A DNA stretch of 64,000 bases from Nymphalis io (GCF_905147045.1 NC_065889.1:563001-627000), one strand, 5' to 3'; counted from the stretch's first letter, positions 13,408 to 23,336 are shown. The notes: generated by a model from the sequence alone, not told the origin. A program made the numbers and translations.

Positions 13408-14149
13408 TTATTGAGAAAACCCTGTAATGACAACTTTTCACATAGCTGTGTTCTGTTTATAGTTTTTAGAAATTAATTAAAGTGTTTTTGATAATTTTTA
13501 TAATATAAGCCGATGACAAGTTGGTGTCTATGAAAATCGTTCGTGGTGATTATTACTCCTAACTACTAAGACTAAGAAAAAGAGATGATAAAAGTAAAAG
13601 TATTTTGATTTATATATTATATATTTATTATTGTATATTTAATAATTAATGTTTGTTTTTATACCACGTTTTAAAAGTTATGCTATATTATTTATCTTTT
13701 GTATATTAATAAAATATATTGTTAAATTTATCATATAAATTAAGTAGTACATATATAGTGTTTCATAACAAAATCGATAACGAACCTGCTTGTAATTTTA
13801 ATAATTATGAAACTTTCTAATAGCCTATAGCTAAATGCTGACTTGGTAAAAGCGAGTAATCGCAAAAGGAAAATCACACTTCCTCGAGCGGAAACTGAAA
13901 GTGGATTGAGAGAAAACTGCATCGTAAGACATAAAACTATCAATGCATATTGACTGTTAAAAACATCATGCGACATCTACCGACACAAACTAACGTTATT
14001 ACAGCGCCATCTGTAGTAATTTTGAATAATACCACCTTGTGTAAGTTCAGCTAGTCAACACTAGATGTCACTGTTACACTTGACATATAATGTTTTAATT
14101 ATGTTATCATCATTATGTAGTGACTATTTTAAACATAAAACAATCTTAC

Positions 14150-14507
14150 CTTTTCCTCCACCAGCATCGTGAACTTGAGGCTTCCCACTCGGCACTCGTT
14201 GCATTGGAGATGAGTTTCCGTAGTTCATACTCGTTCCATTATAATCAGAACTCATTGGTTCTTGCTTTATACCACTAGATGTCGCTGCTAATTTCTCAGC
14301 GAGCAATGGGTTTGCAGAAGCAATATTATATCGTCCGTTATTAATATTATTTGCCACTGCATGGTTAATAGCGCTAGTGCCGGATCTCAACAATTGTTGC
14401 AAGCGCTGTTGCCCATTATTTGGCAGGGATAATTGATTATTTTGTTGGTAATATGAACCTTGTAGCTGGCTCCCGGACGGTGGCGATATATTGTTATTCT
14501 CTTCTTG
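14150..14507 (-). CDS. Eip74EF: Eip74EF (E74A-type) coding exon 3, partial gene
   Basis: Third recognised coding exon of the ecdysone-inducible ETS transcription factor E74, residues 110-228 plus one base (phase 1). The acceptor on the minus strand is CTTTCTTTTTCAG and the donor is AAAAG|GTAAGA. The exon is Asn/Gln-rich, starting QEENNNISPP. It contains an exact LxxLL nuclear-receptor box (LQQLL, residues 145-149), the block NPLLAEKL (175-182) that corresponds to NPLLVEKL of Drosophila E74A, and a SUMO-type IKQEP (189-193). The ETS domain follows in later exons beyond the left edge. The functions of the LxxLL and SUMO motifs are inferred from their consensus. The match to Drosophila E74A is from memory, but several blocks agree in order. 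Confidence 0.9.
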
Positions 14508-14720
14508 CTGAAAAAGAAAGGAGTACACCTCTGCAGCTAAGTCTTTTCAAATTCGATCAACATTTATTTTAGGCATTTTGTTTCTCATAAATTGATTAAT
14601 TTTAAATATAATAATTGGGAATTATACTTTAATAAGCAAATTGTTTAAGTATAAAAATGCAATGTGTTTATACAAATAAATATGTTTGTCAAAAACACTT
14701 TAAAAAAATCAAAGTCACAC

Positions 14721-14972
14721 CTTTATTTCAATAGGAGGCGCAGAAGAAGCAGTGGAATTGGTCAAATCAGTAAAAAAAGTGTCGAAATTATCAAAAGCGG
14801 TTTCTCCCAGTTGCTTAAGAATATCATCTGGGTCTGCAGCCTCGGAGCCGTCCGCTTCCAGGGTAAGACCACCCACGAAGTTAGACAGCTCTGCTTGCGA
14901 TAACTCGCCGAGAGATGTCGCCATTTGCAGTTGCAGCTGAGTCGCGCTATGTCCACTCGCGGCTACCGCGTC
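14721..14972 (-). CDS. Eip74EF: Eip74EF (E74A-type) coding exon 2, acidic region
   Basis: Residues 26-109, 252 nt, phase 0 at both ends. The acceptor is CAATATTTCCAG and the donor AAAG|GTGTGA. The exon is rich in Gln, Ser and acidic residues. It contains ADPDDIL (from residue 71) and FDNFDTFFTDL (85-95), ending PPIEIK, and reads into EENNN of exon 3. The order acidic FxxF...DL, then ExK, then EENNN parallels Drosophila E74A. It is probably a transactivation segment (inferred from acidic/hydrophobic composition). A 213-nt intron separates it from exon 3. The internal ATG at 14924 would give a shorter frame, but the exon is in frame from the upstream start. Confidence 0.9.
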
Positions 14973-15421
14973 CTGGAAATATTGTAAGAAATATCAATTA
15001 GTATCATTAAGCCATCATAAATTAATTAAACATTAGTAAACCCAAAAACGTTTTATGTATATTTTTATACTTTTATCCTATTTTAATCAATCCTGTTTCT
15101 GTTTAAAGAACTTTAAATAGACTTTTTAATTTCAGAGTAACAATCGTTTCTGAATGTCTATGCTACCTAAGAAAACATATGATTAAAAATACAACATTCT
15201 ATGATTTGCAAAAACTTTGTTCGTTTATACACGAGCTCTAGTAAATTAGAAGTAGTGAATGCTTGTACATTTTGATACGCTTAAATTTCAGCATTTTAAA
15301 CTGGAAGCGCATCGCACCATATTATGTATTATTTTTGTATATATATTTCCCCGAGCTAGATCTGTTTGGTTTTATCTTAATATTATAACAATTACCAGTA
15401 AAAAATATTACAACATATTAC

Positions 15422-15496
15422 CTGCAGGCAATTGGAGAGATCGACCATCCTGCCCTCATTCTCCGCTGACCACCATTCGTCTTCAATAAATGGCAT
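15422..15496 (-). CDS. Eip74EF: Eip74EF (E74A-type) first coding exon
   Basis: Starts at ATG (complement of 15494-15496) and encodes 25 residues beginning MPFIEDEWW and including NEGRMVDL. This matches the Drosophila E74A start MPFIDD...DNDGRMV. The donor is CTGCAG|GTAATA, phase 0, joining in frame to the exon at 14972 across a 449-nt intron. The start was chosen because the conserved protein begins here. The frame remains open upstream without an intervening stop, so an N-terminally extended form is possible (see 16075-16163). E74 is an early ecdysone-response gene controlling secondary response genes at moulting and metamorphosis. No core promoter was identified next to this exon. Confidence 0.9.
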
Positions 15497-15572
15497 CGCC
15501 AATGCCGGCACCGACGGCGCATGCGTCCCCGCCACCTTGCGCGTCTCGATCACGCCAGATGGCGCTCTTACA
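15497..15572 (-). other. Eip74EF: Eip74EF 5' leader or in-frame N-terminal extension
   Basis: This CpG-rich stretch lies immediately upstream of the conserved ATG, preceded by a weak acceptor (TGTGTTGTGTTAG ending at 15573). It translates openly in the frame of the protein (VRAPSGVIETRK...). If the acceptor is used with the exon at 16075-16163, a 40-residue extension results. Otherwise this is 5' UTR. It also contains AGATGGCGC (15557-15565), a motif seen elsewhere in the window. Confidence 0.45.
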
Positions 15573-16074
15573 CTAACACAACACACGCGCTCGCGATCAA
15601 CAACTTAAACTACACACTAATAAATTCGTTTTTAAAGTTTGGCAGTGTTTGGACGGAACGTACATTATTCGATGTATATACTATTATGTGACGCTTAGGT
15701 ACTTAGAGGAACACATGACGGTATATTCGTTGGCTCGTCAGTTTAGCCAGGTTACCTCATCCCCAATAAATCACTTCTCTTCAACAGCGACCTGCGAAAA
15801 CGATAAGAGTAGGCTCTCACGCATTTCAAAGATAAATTCTACCTAGGCTTTTATTACCTATTCTAACAATAGTCATAATCATTCGACCTTTGAAGATATT
15901 ATTATCAATATAAACATTAGAAAAAAAACAAGAAAGTCTATATAGTCTAACCACTAGGCTAAAACTAAAAATATGCAATTAAATAAAAAAATAAAACTTG
16001 ATACATTTTACTAAGCTTGCAAAATATTACGAAACATATATTTTAGAAGCAAAATGGTAGTGTAACGAGTTCAC

Positions 16075-16163
16075 CTGGCGACGTCCCGATGTATGTCGAA
16101 CCTGCGTCGATGCGGCATAGAGGCTGCGTGCCGCACCTACACCCACTGCGGACGCGCTTCTCC
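16075..16163 (-). other. Eip74EF: Candidate upstream Eip74EF exon (89 nt)
   Basis: A CpG-rich 89-nt block is bounded on the minus strand by a very good acceptor (TTATTGTTTTCAG) and a good donor (CGCCAG|GTGAAC). It contains an ATG at 16116-16118 preceded by an in-frame TAG. From that ATG the frame reads MPHRRRFDIHRDVA. With a splice to 15572 it continues in frame into the conserved MPFIEDEWW. It may be leader sequence with an upstream start, or a coding exon of a longer isoform. Only splice-site and composition evidence supports it. Confidence 0.55.
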
Positions 16164-16414
16164 CTGAAAACAATAAATTACAAATTTAATAAACTGTAAA
16201 CGTTGAAAATTTGTATTCATCATTACATCGCCATAAATTTAAACGTAAGTCCTTATTTGTTATTCGTTACGAAAAATTAGATATTTCTTTATACACTTAT
16301 TTAATTAGAAATGTATGTGTATTTTATATGTGAAGAATAATCGAATTTAGATTATACAGATAATTAGATAATCTAGATAATACAGTAACGGCCGTTAAAC
16401 ACGTCACACGTGAT

Positions 16415-16542
16415 GGAAAGAGTGGAAGATTGTTGGTTGCCTGGAAGAGATTGCTATTTAGCTAAGCGATAAGTTCGCCGAAGTTGTATGCTACTTTTAT
16501 TTAGGCTGTATTCATATTTTGTATTTTTTTTTTATTTAAGTA

Positions 16543-16546
<4 letters not shown>
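16415..16546 (+). mobile_element. LINE 3'-UTR fragment
   Basis: The sequence TTGGTTGCCTGGAAGAGATT, followed by a GCTATTTAGC...GCGATAAG block and a T-rich then A-rich end, resembles the 3' end of a common lepidopteran jockey/CR1-type LINE. The family name is from memory. There is no coding capacity. Confidence 0.6.

Positions 16547-16597
<51 letters not shown>
16547..16597. repeat. (AT)25 microsatellite
   Basis: A 51-nt uninterrupted AT run at the end of the LINE tail. It may have grown from the tail of that insertion. Confidence 0.95.
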
Positions 16598-16600
<3 letters not shown>

Positions 16601-17574
16601 TAATACTTTCAGAGGTACAATTACTTACTACTAATCATTTAGGTTTTATGTCACTAGACAAAAAAAATATGTCATTGTTATGACGAATGTAATGAAACTA
16701 CAATGCCGTCGTCGCGTTTGGACTCTACTACCACTAACCATCAGGGGGAGTAGTCATTTGTCTTTTCGACAAATATAAAAAAAGTAGCTTTACGTTGTAT
16801 TGTAGCATGATGGTCATACATTAAAAAAATGTAAACTTGTATTTTTTTGATACAAAGAATAATTATTGTTTCTCAACACAATGAATACCATTATTAGAAA
16901 GAATATATAATGTAGCTTTGACAATGTGCGGAAAGTAAACTAAACAAGATGTACAAATGAACAATATAACAAAAAGTTTTCATGTACAGCCTCTCTCTAT
17001 AATTGCTGAGTAGCGTACAAAGATAGACTTTTGTTTTCTATGCACTTCCTAGGTGCTTTCTTAACCATTGTTTTAATTAATTATTGTTATTGTAGGTATA
17101 ATTAGTTTTACATTCGCTTAGAAGCATTTGATTGTGAGTATTTAGATTTTTCCGTTCTAATGTTTTGTAAAATCTTTATTTTTTTATTATACCTTTAAAG
17201 AATAAATTAGAATTGTCTGATATATCTTAATCTTAAAGTAAAATAAATTACGTGAAAATATTAGTAAACCTGTCGATTAGGTTCTGAATTAAATTATGAG
17301 CAATAATTTAAAGTTACATGAATTATGCATTATTATTATTATTTATTAATTTACAAAAAAAATATAATTACAGTATCATCCATTCCATTATTATTCGTTG
17401 CATTTCGACTACAGCGCGAAAACGGATTATGCAATTGATCGATTTCACGTTAAGAGAATAATCTTATGTTTTATATGCATTTTTAATGTGCAAACTGTCA
17501 ATATATCGTCGTAGTGAAAAGTGAAATGAAATGATGTGGCGTGACTAGAACGTTGACTCGGCGGCCATATTGCA

Positions 17575-17588
17575 GTTGTCATGGTAAC
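17575..17588. promoter_or_regulatory. RFX X-box-like palindrome
   Basis: GTTGTCATGGTAAC matches the X-box pattern GTNRCC-N2-RGYAAC with one mismatch. Just upstream lies GGCGGCCATATTG (17560-17572), a YY1/Pho-like GCCAT site. Both lie in a GC-richer patch between the two divergent genes. Confidence 0.45.
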
Positions 17589-18739
17589 TGACTAGCTGCG
17601 CACATGCAATCTTGGCGTTACGCAATGTTTTGTGAATATGAAATAAATCATACATATTTATCTTGTTTTGAATCATAATAATACGACTGATTTACAAACA
17701 AATATGTTTTGTATATAATTATCCGTATTGTAAAAAAAAACGATTTATATAATAAAACAAAGCGTTAATTAAAACTACTGAGTATAAATAAATAATGAGT
17801 ATATATAAATAAATAAAACTACTGAGCATAGTTTCTCTAAAAGTAAAAAAGGACTTAATTACTATTTCATTCTTATAGTTTTAAAATTAAGTTTTAAAGA
17901 AAATGGTTTTTAAAAAAAAAATACTGTAAAATAGTTTCTTCTTTGGTATCATTCCATATTTTTCACTTGCTTCTATAATATTAGATACGACTCCAGTCGA
18001 CCTTGGTTCGATTACTTCCTACTGCATGCTACTATGAAGACCTTGTTGTATACTATCGCCACATTGGCAATGAGTTCGACATATCAAGATAAAATCTAAT
18101 TTATTCAGAATATCAGCGAACAACATGATTTTACATAATATTTACATTTGCTGACATTATATATTTAAATTTGATTAACAATTTCCAATTAGCGCCATCT
18201 ATTATCAAATAGTAATCGCGATTTAAAGCATAATTTTAAATTATATTATACTGTTAAAGTATATTGAAACAAAGAATGTTATTCTGGTTTATTGCTATAA
18301 TGCTTTCATAATAGCTGTAATTAAATACATTATTGGAGTTAGGAAGAGCCTTCAACATTCTATCACGAGATTGCTATGACTGCAATGCCAGTATAAAAAC
18401 ATGTTTCAAGTCTAACAACTTGCGAACATTTTGATTCATTTATTTGCCTGTTTGTTTGATCCTATGAATAATTCATTAATATTTTATTTTAATAACTTCG
18501 AATAAGTGTTATGTTTATAAATGATTAATAATAAAATACTTTTATTTCGATCCTTTTTTATAATCATCCAAAATTTTCAAAATTTATCCATTTTAAATAA
18601 AAAGGCATATAATTACGTATATTTTTAATGTTAAATTTTAATAAAAACTAAATGATTATGGATTTTTTTTAATTAAAATTATGATATATCTTTATGATTT
18701 GAGCAAAAACGAAACGCAACTGAAGTGATGCGAGTAGTC

Positions 18740-18809
18740 ACTTTGACAGGTACTAGGTGACAGTTAGTGTTTGTTTTTATTTATTAAAGCTCTGAATACC
18801 TACTTAAAA
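18740..18809 (+). promoter_or_regulatory. Lsm11: Probable Lsm11 promoter and 5' UTR
   Basis: The 70 bases ahead of the Lsm11 ATG are the expected place for transcription start. No TATA box was seen. GACAGTTAGTG (18760-18770) is an initiator-like string. The frame upstream of the ATG is open back to a TTG at 18771, but the ATG at 18810 has a favourable AAAA context and begins the acidic Ser-rich start expected for the family. Confidence 0.4.
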
Positions 18810-19104
18810 ATGTCTTCAGAATCTTCATCTGAATCTGAATTAAGTGCTTGTAGTTCTAAATTTGACCCATCCAAGGCCCTATACGCTACTAAACTACAGC
18901 TACCCGTTGAAGATGCACCATTATATGACAATTTACAACAATTCGAAGCCGCTCTAAAATATCAAAACTTAAATACATCATCTATAATTTCTGTAGGACA
19001 TCATGATTTATTTAAGAAGCGCGAAGAAGAAAAAGAAAGAAAGAAGAAAGAGCAAGAAAGATTATTAGAAGAAAAGAACAAACAGCGGTTCGCCCAGTAT
19101 GAAG
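18810..19104 (+). CDS. Lsm11: Lsm11 exon 1: N-terminal domain of U7 snRNP Sm-like protein
   Basis: Lsm11 replaces an Sm protein in the U7 snRNP ring and helps cleave replication-dependent histone pre-mRNAs in the nucleus. Its N-terminus recruits FLASH and the cleavage factor. This exon encodes residues 1-98 plus one base (phase 1, donor GAAG|GTACGT). It opens with a Ser/Glu run (MSSESSSESE), then KFDPSKALYATKLQLP, matching SFDPLLALYAPRLPP of human LSM11, then DAPLYDNLQQFEAAL. The FDP segment corresponds to the FLASH-binding part of the family. A Lys/Glu-rich probable helix spans residues 68-95. Together the four exons give 239 residues, longer than I recall for Drosophila Lsm11 and shorter than human. 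Confidence 0.95.
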
Positions 19105-19206
19105 GTACGTTTTAAGGTTATATTGTGTAGATCAATGCTATATTATTAGTGTTATATTTAATATAACATTTAAATTACTATCTATAGAAATGTTGTTTAA
19201 AACTTC

Positions 19207-19500
19207 ATTTTTTTTTTATAGAATAGGAAGGTGGACGAGCATATGGGCCACCTGATGGTAAGTGGTCACCACACGCCCTTAGACATTGGCATTGTAAAAA
19301 ATGTCAACCATCGCTTATAGCCAATGCGCCACCAACCTTGGGAACTAAGATTTTATGTCCCTTGTGCCTGTAATTACACTGGCTCACTCACCCTTCAAAC
19401 CGGAACACAACAATATTAAGTATTGCTGTTTTGCGGTAGAATATCTGATGAGTGGGTGGTACCTACCCAGACGAGCTTGCACAAAGCCCTACCACCAGTA
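19207..19500 (-). mobile_element. Rep-1 retroposon, near full length
   Basis: Begins with a T-run and ATAGAATAGGAAGGTGGACG and ends at ACCACCAGTA. It lies about 100 bp after Lsm11 exon 1. Its sequence is close to that of the copies at 37.2 and 62.1 kb, suggesting recent activity of the family. Confidence 0.9.
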
Positions 19501-20383
19501 CCATTTGAATGTTCTAAAATTACTTTGGCAACATTCACTTCACTTCATGTTCACTTTGATTCTGTTCATAAACAGAATTAATAATTATCTTTTTTATAGA
19601 AATATTTCATGGTATGGAAGAAACTTATAGCTAAATAAACTTTATAAGTTAAGTATAAATATAAACTTGAAGTTTGAACTATGTTATAGCAAAAATCTTA
19701 TATAACATTGTAATACAATAGTTTGATGAGATATTTCGGATATTTGAAAAGTTCTGTATTCTTTATAATATCCTTTTTATAGTCGTAATTAATCTCATAC
19801 ATGGCTGCTATGCCATATCTTAGCCAATTCGTACTAAGACCTATGTATGTATCAGATAATTGTCGCTTAGGCAAACACTCCCATGTTTTCATATGCATAA
19901 TTTCTGCTTATTATTCATCTCACATTTGGTGGTAAAGGAATATATTGCAGAATCAATTACATACTTACTACTGCACCAATACATACCACCATTCTTCAGT
20001 GAAGCGGTATGATGGAAAATTAAAATACTTTCTCTTTAATAAGAGATAAAGCCTAGCTGATGTTGTCATTATCAAATTCTTTTTATGAATTATCATCGTT
20101 GTCATCACAATAATTATATAAATAATAATGAAAGCACTAGTCATAATAATAAATAACATTTTTGTGAAATGGAAAACTAAAACCAGGTAAATCATGTAAA
20201 AAATTGTTTATATAATTTAATTAAAAGTCAACTTTAAGTTATAATAATAATATCCTGGGACATTTCTCACACACAGCCATCTGATCCCAAATTAAGCTTG
20301 TACAGAGCTTGTACTATGGAAACCAGACAACTGATATACTACATATACTATTTTTCTTATGTAAATACATACATATATAGATA

Positions 20384-20507
20384 ATTACACCCAGACTCAG
20401 GACAAAAAGACATGTTCATGCACAAATATCTGTCCTGGGTGGGAATCGAACCCACAACCTTCGGCGTGAAAGGCAAGCATCCACCAACCACGCCAACCCG
20501 CTCATCT
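20384..20507 (-). mobile_element. tRNA-headed SINE, third family
   Basis: On the minus strand the head reads GCGGGTTGGCGTGGTTGGTG, with a perfect B box GGTTCGATTCCC and a CCACCCAGGACAG continuation. The ends do not pair into an acceptor stem, so it is not a functional tRNA gene. The body includes a GTCCTGAGTCTGGGTGTAA end that is common in lepidopteran repeats (from memory). Confidence 0.7.
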
Positions 20508-21429
20508 TAAAATTATAAGAAACATTGCAATAATGTATACTATGTAATCAAAATGACGATGTAAATAAAGTTTAAGTTTAAATGTTTGATTATTCAGGGT
20601 CTAGGTATTTTAAGCAGAAATGCCTTATAATTTGAGGAAGGAGCGACATGAGGGCCATATAATCTTAAGTCCTATGATTTGGCAGCACATTGTGGTAAAC
20701 GAGATTAGCTATGATTTCTTATGGCTAAAGTATATGTCGGTTAAGGTGACCATCAGATGTCCACTGTGTAATCTGCCTTCATATATATAAATTATACTTT
20801 AACTATAGTTATAAATACATTACATAGATGCATGTATTATATTTTCTATTTTATTAAGTAATTTATTTAAGAACACTAATAATTTATGCAAAGGACATTA
20901 AAGTTCCGAATACATGTATATAGACATCAGTAACAAATGTTATGTTATATACACAATTAACAATGATTTATTTAAAAAGAAATCTTTGGTCTCGTAAACA
21001 TGCTCAACTAAGTGAGAACTTTTTTATATTATGTTAATGTATGTCAAGTCATGCAAATTTTTTTTTTCACAATTTAACTGTTATTTTTATGAGACCCTCA
21101 AGTAGTATTTTTCTTCCCAGAAGTTAATTGTGCAGTCATGTTAAGGTATGAACATTTACATATATTTTTTATGTAAGGTAACAGTAGAGGCATGCTCAAC
21201 CTTGATTTATATTTATGTATACATAACAGTATGTGTTATTTTTCTGCCTCTGATCCTGAGGTGAAGTATCAGCAGTAGAAACACTGAAATAATTCTTGAA
21301 CTTTTTCGTTCGAAAGCAATCTGACAAAACTTCGGGAAAAGCAAACCCAAGGCAATGTGATGATAAGTGGTCACTACAGTTATGGATATCATGGCTGACT
21401 GGTTACGCGACCGGCCATGAGAACTTCAC

Positions 21430-21822
21430 TTTTTTTTTTATAGAAGAGTTAGGCATATGTGTCACCGCCGCCCATAGACATTGGCGTTGTAAGGAAAATT
21501 AATCTTTCCTTATCGCCAAAGCGCCACCAACCTTTAGAACTAAAATGTTATGTCCCACGTGCCTGTAATAACACTGGCTCACTTCCGGCCTCACAGAAGG
21601 CACCCTTAGGACGCCCGTCTCTCTTGAGCCCTGTGTGGCTCCCAACATCCGGCTGAGTTATACTCGCCCATCCCGCCCGGTGACGCTGTAGAGGCCAGTA
21701 AGGCCAACAGTACTAGATAATCCGAAAAAAAAAAACTGGCTCACTTATCCTTCAAATCGGAACACGAATACTAATTACTTTTTTGCGGTAGAAATCTAAT
21801 GTCTGGGTGGTACCTACTCAGT
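21430..21822 (-). mobile_element. Rep-1 copy split by a later LINE insertion
   Basis: Rep-1 runs 21430-21584, is interrupted by 150 bp of A-tailed DNA (21585-21734), and resumes at 21735 to about 21822. The 12-mer ACTGGCTCACTT (21573-21584) is repeated at 21735-21746, marking the target-site duplication. The copy is moderately diverged and shortened in its left third. Confidence 0.85.
21585..21734 (+). mobile_element. 5'-truncated LINE tail inserted in Rep-1
   Basis: A 150-bp GC-rich sequence ends in an A-run of about 10 nt (21725-21734) and is flanked by the 12-bp duplication ACTGGCTCACTT. It has the hallmarks of target-primed reverse transcription. It has no coding capacity, and the family is not identified with certainty. 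Confidence 0.8.
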
Positions 21823-21896
21823 TCTACCGCGAATTAAACGATGTTATGCTCCTCATGCGAAAGATTTAAACGTTTTGAAGGGAAACCAGAGAAAAA

Positions 21897-22197
21897 AGCC
21901 GAGATGGCCCTGTGGTAAGAACGCGTGAATCTTAACCGATGATCGTGGGTTCAAACCCGGGCAAGCACCACTGAATTTTCATGTGCTTAATTTGTGATTA
22001 TAATTCATCTCGTGCTTTACGGTGAAGGAAAACATCGTGAGGAAACCTGCATGTGTCTAGTTTCACTGAAGTTCTGCCACATGTGAATTCTACCAACCCG
22101 CATTGGAGCAGCGTGGTGGAATAAGCTCCAAACCTTCTCCTCAAAAGAGGAGAGGAGGCCTTTAGCCCAGCAGTGGGACATTCACAGGCTGTTACGG
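21897..22197 (+). mobile_element. Metulj-like SINE, full length, recent
   Basis: The tRNA-like head GCCGAGATGGCCCTGTGGTA and B box GGGTTCAAACCC are followed by the CATCTCGTGCTTTACGGTGA block, the CCAACCCGCATTGGAGCAGC block and the GCCCAGCAGTGGGACATTCA tail block. A direct repeat TATGCTCCTCATGC at 21845-21858 and 22198-22211 marks the duplicated target. It leaves about 38 nt of extra sequence between the left duplication and the SINE head. The near identity to the 41.7 kb copy suggests recent insertion. Confidence 0.92.
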
Positions 22198-22316
22198 TAT
22201 GCTCCTCATGCAAGTGATTGGTTAACTGGCTCAAACAGAAATACAAATATTGCTGTTAGCGTTATTTCAATTTTATTATTTGTAGTAAATATTTATTTCG
22301 AACCATAAGAAGTGGA

Positions 22317-22483
22317 TTTACAGGCACAAGGGACATAACATCTTAGTTCCCAAGTATAGTGGCGCATTGGTGATTTAAGTGATGGTTAACATTTCTTACA
22401 ATGCCAATGTCTATGGCTGTTGGTGACCACTTACCATCAAGTGGCCCGTATGCTCGTCCGCCTTCCTATTCTATATAAAAAAG
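22317..22483 (+). mobile_element. Rep-1 retroposon, 5'-truncated
   Basis: The tail half of Rep-1 in plus orientation: ACAGGCACAAGGGACATAAC block through CTCGTCCGCCTTCCTATTCT and a short A tail. The first ~125 bp are absent. Confidence 0.85.
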
Positions 22484-22789
22484 TTATTGTGGTAATAATA
22501 TCGTAACTGTACATTTATACAATTAAATTCTTGAATTCTGCATTGGTCTTATTTAGTGAAAACCGCGATAATAACATAATAAATATATTTAAAAAACCAA
22601 ATACTTTCGTGTGATAAAATATTGATGTCTTTATTTCGTCGTAACGTTTTTGCATATCATTAAATTTTTAACAGTTCAGCGTTGCACATACATAAGGGTT
22701 GCTAGTAGTAAAATAATTATGAAAATGTTAATTTCCACTTCAGTAAAGTCGCTAGTAGTCTGTTAACAGTTAACAGACATCAACCCTTT

Positions 22790-22930
22790 CCCACGTGCGT
22801 ACGTCACCACTTAACAGCCACTACCCCAGGTCACGCACGAGGTCATTCTAGGCCGTTCAACGCTCGGCTCTGTGTCAGCGACGGTCGTTCCCCCCGGCCG
22901 GGATAAACGGCCCCGTAGAGTCACCATGCG
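22790..22930. promoter_or_regulatory. CpG-rich block in Lsm11 intron 1
   Basis: GC content rises sharply against the AT-rich background, with many CpG. It contains the half-site AGGTCA twice as a direct repeat with 6-bp spacing (22828-22833, 22840-22845), a nuclear-receptor type arrangement. It could be an enhancer, an alternative promoter, or a leader exon on either strand. No function is demonstrated. Confidence 0.35.
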
Positions 22931-23311
22931 TTAAATGTCCCGATGGGATAAAAAAAAATTTACCGCCCTATTGCTCATTTAATATGTGTAATATTAACAA
23001 TCCGATTTTTTTAATGGAATCCGAGACTGGTCTTTATTAATAATGATGTCTTATAACCTCACAAAGTAATGTAAAGTAAACAAAATTTAGTTTATAGTAG
23101 AATTTATAGTAGAAGTTTTCTAGGTGGTTTTTTTTATTATATCTGTGATTCGATTAATGATTTTTTTAATCTGTCAATCGTTTCTATAAATGTTCCAAAT
23201 TCAAAACGGAGAATAATTTAAAATGGTTTACAATCGATAATCGTGTAACTTACAAACATGTTCATCTGAATTCAATCTCGTCGGTTTTTTATTTTGTTTA
23301 ATAATATAAAA

Positions 23312-23336
23312 ATGTCCAAGCGAATTCGATCGTCTG
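23312..23336 (+). other. Lsm11: Candidate alternative Lsm11 first exon
   Basis: ATG followed by 22 nt (MSKRIRSS plus one base) ends at an excellent donor, TCTG|GTAAGT. The phase (one base left over) is exactly what Lsm11 exon 2 needs, giving SSG then LVPTTRN. It lies ~0.4 kb downstream of the CpG-rich block at 22.8 kb. Such a transcript would lack the N-terminal FLASH-binding region. The evidence is only a donor and a phase match (one chance in three). Confidence 0.2.

Larger units (their letters stand above)
1..14149 (-). other. Left flank, inferred Eip74EF intron with repeats
   Basis: No coding exon was recognised in this stretch. It is inferred to be Eip74EF intron because exon 3 ends at 14150 with a good donor (AAAAG then GTAAGA on the minus strand) and the ETS-domain exons have not yet appeared. 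The sequence is very AT-rich. It holds a LINE tail (427-768), two Rep-1 copies (2419-2625, 2981-3275), Metulj-like SINE pieces (4471-4590, 7066-7270, 9530-9782), second-family SINEs (9985-10292, 11655-11960), a perfect AT-rich hairpin (6314-6365) and a TA microsatellite (12453-12480). A moderately CpG-rich patch near 7930-8050 and a GC-rich patch at 13380-13410 are the only other conspicuous stretches. Small ETS exons could have been missed by eye. Confidence 0.55.
16164..18809. other. Intergenic region between divergent Eip74EF and Lsm11
   Basis: About 2.6 kb between the most 5' supported minus-strand Eip74EF exon and the plus-strand Lsm11 start. It contains a LINE tail (16415-16546), a long AT microsatellite (16547-16597), a GC-richer patch near 17540-17640 with an X-box-like motif, and GCGCCATCT at 18192-18200. 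No coding exon was seen. It probably contains the Lsm11 promoter and may contain Eip74EF regulatory sequence. Confidence 0.6.

Noticed and set aside
14762..14956. Minus-strand 64-codon frame overlapping Eip74EF exon 2
   Set aside because: It is an alternative frame of the supported exon. The in-frame product with matching splice phases is the 14721-14972 translation.
20430..20510. tRNA-like sequence with perfect B box
   Set aside because: No acceptor-stem pairing, and it continues into repeat sequence, so it is a SINE head.
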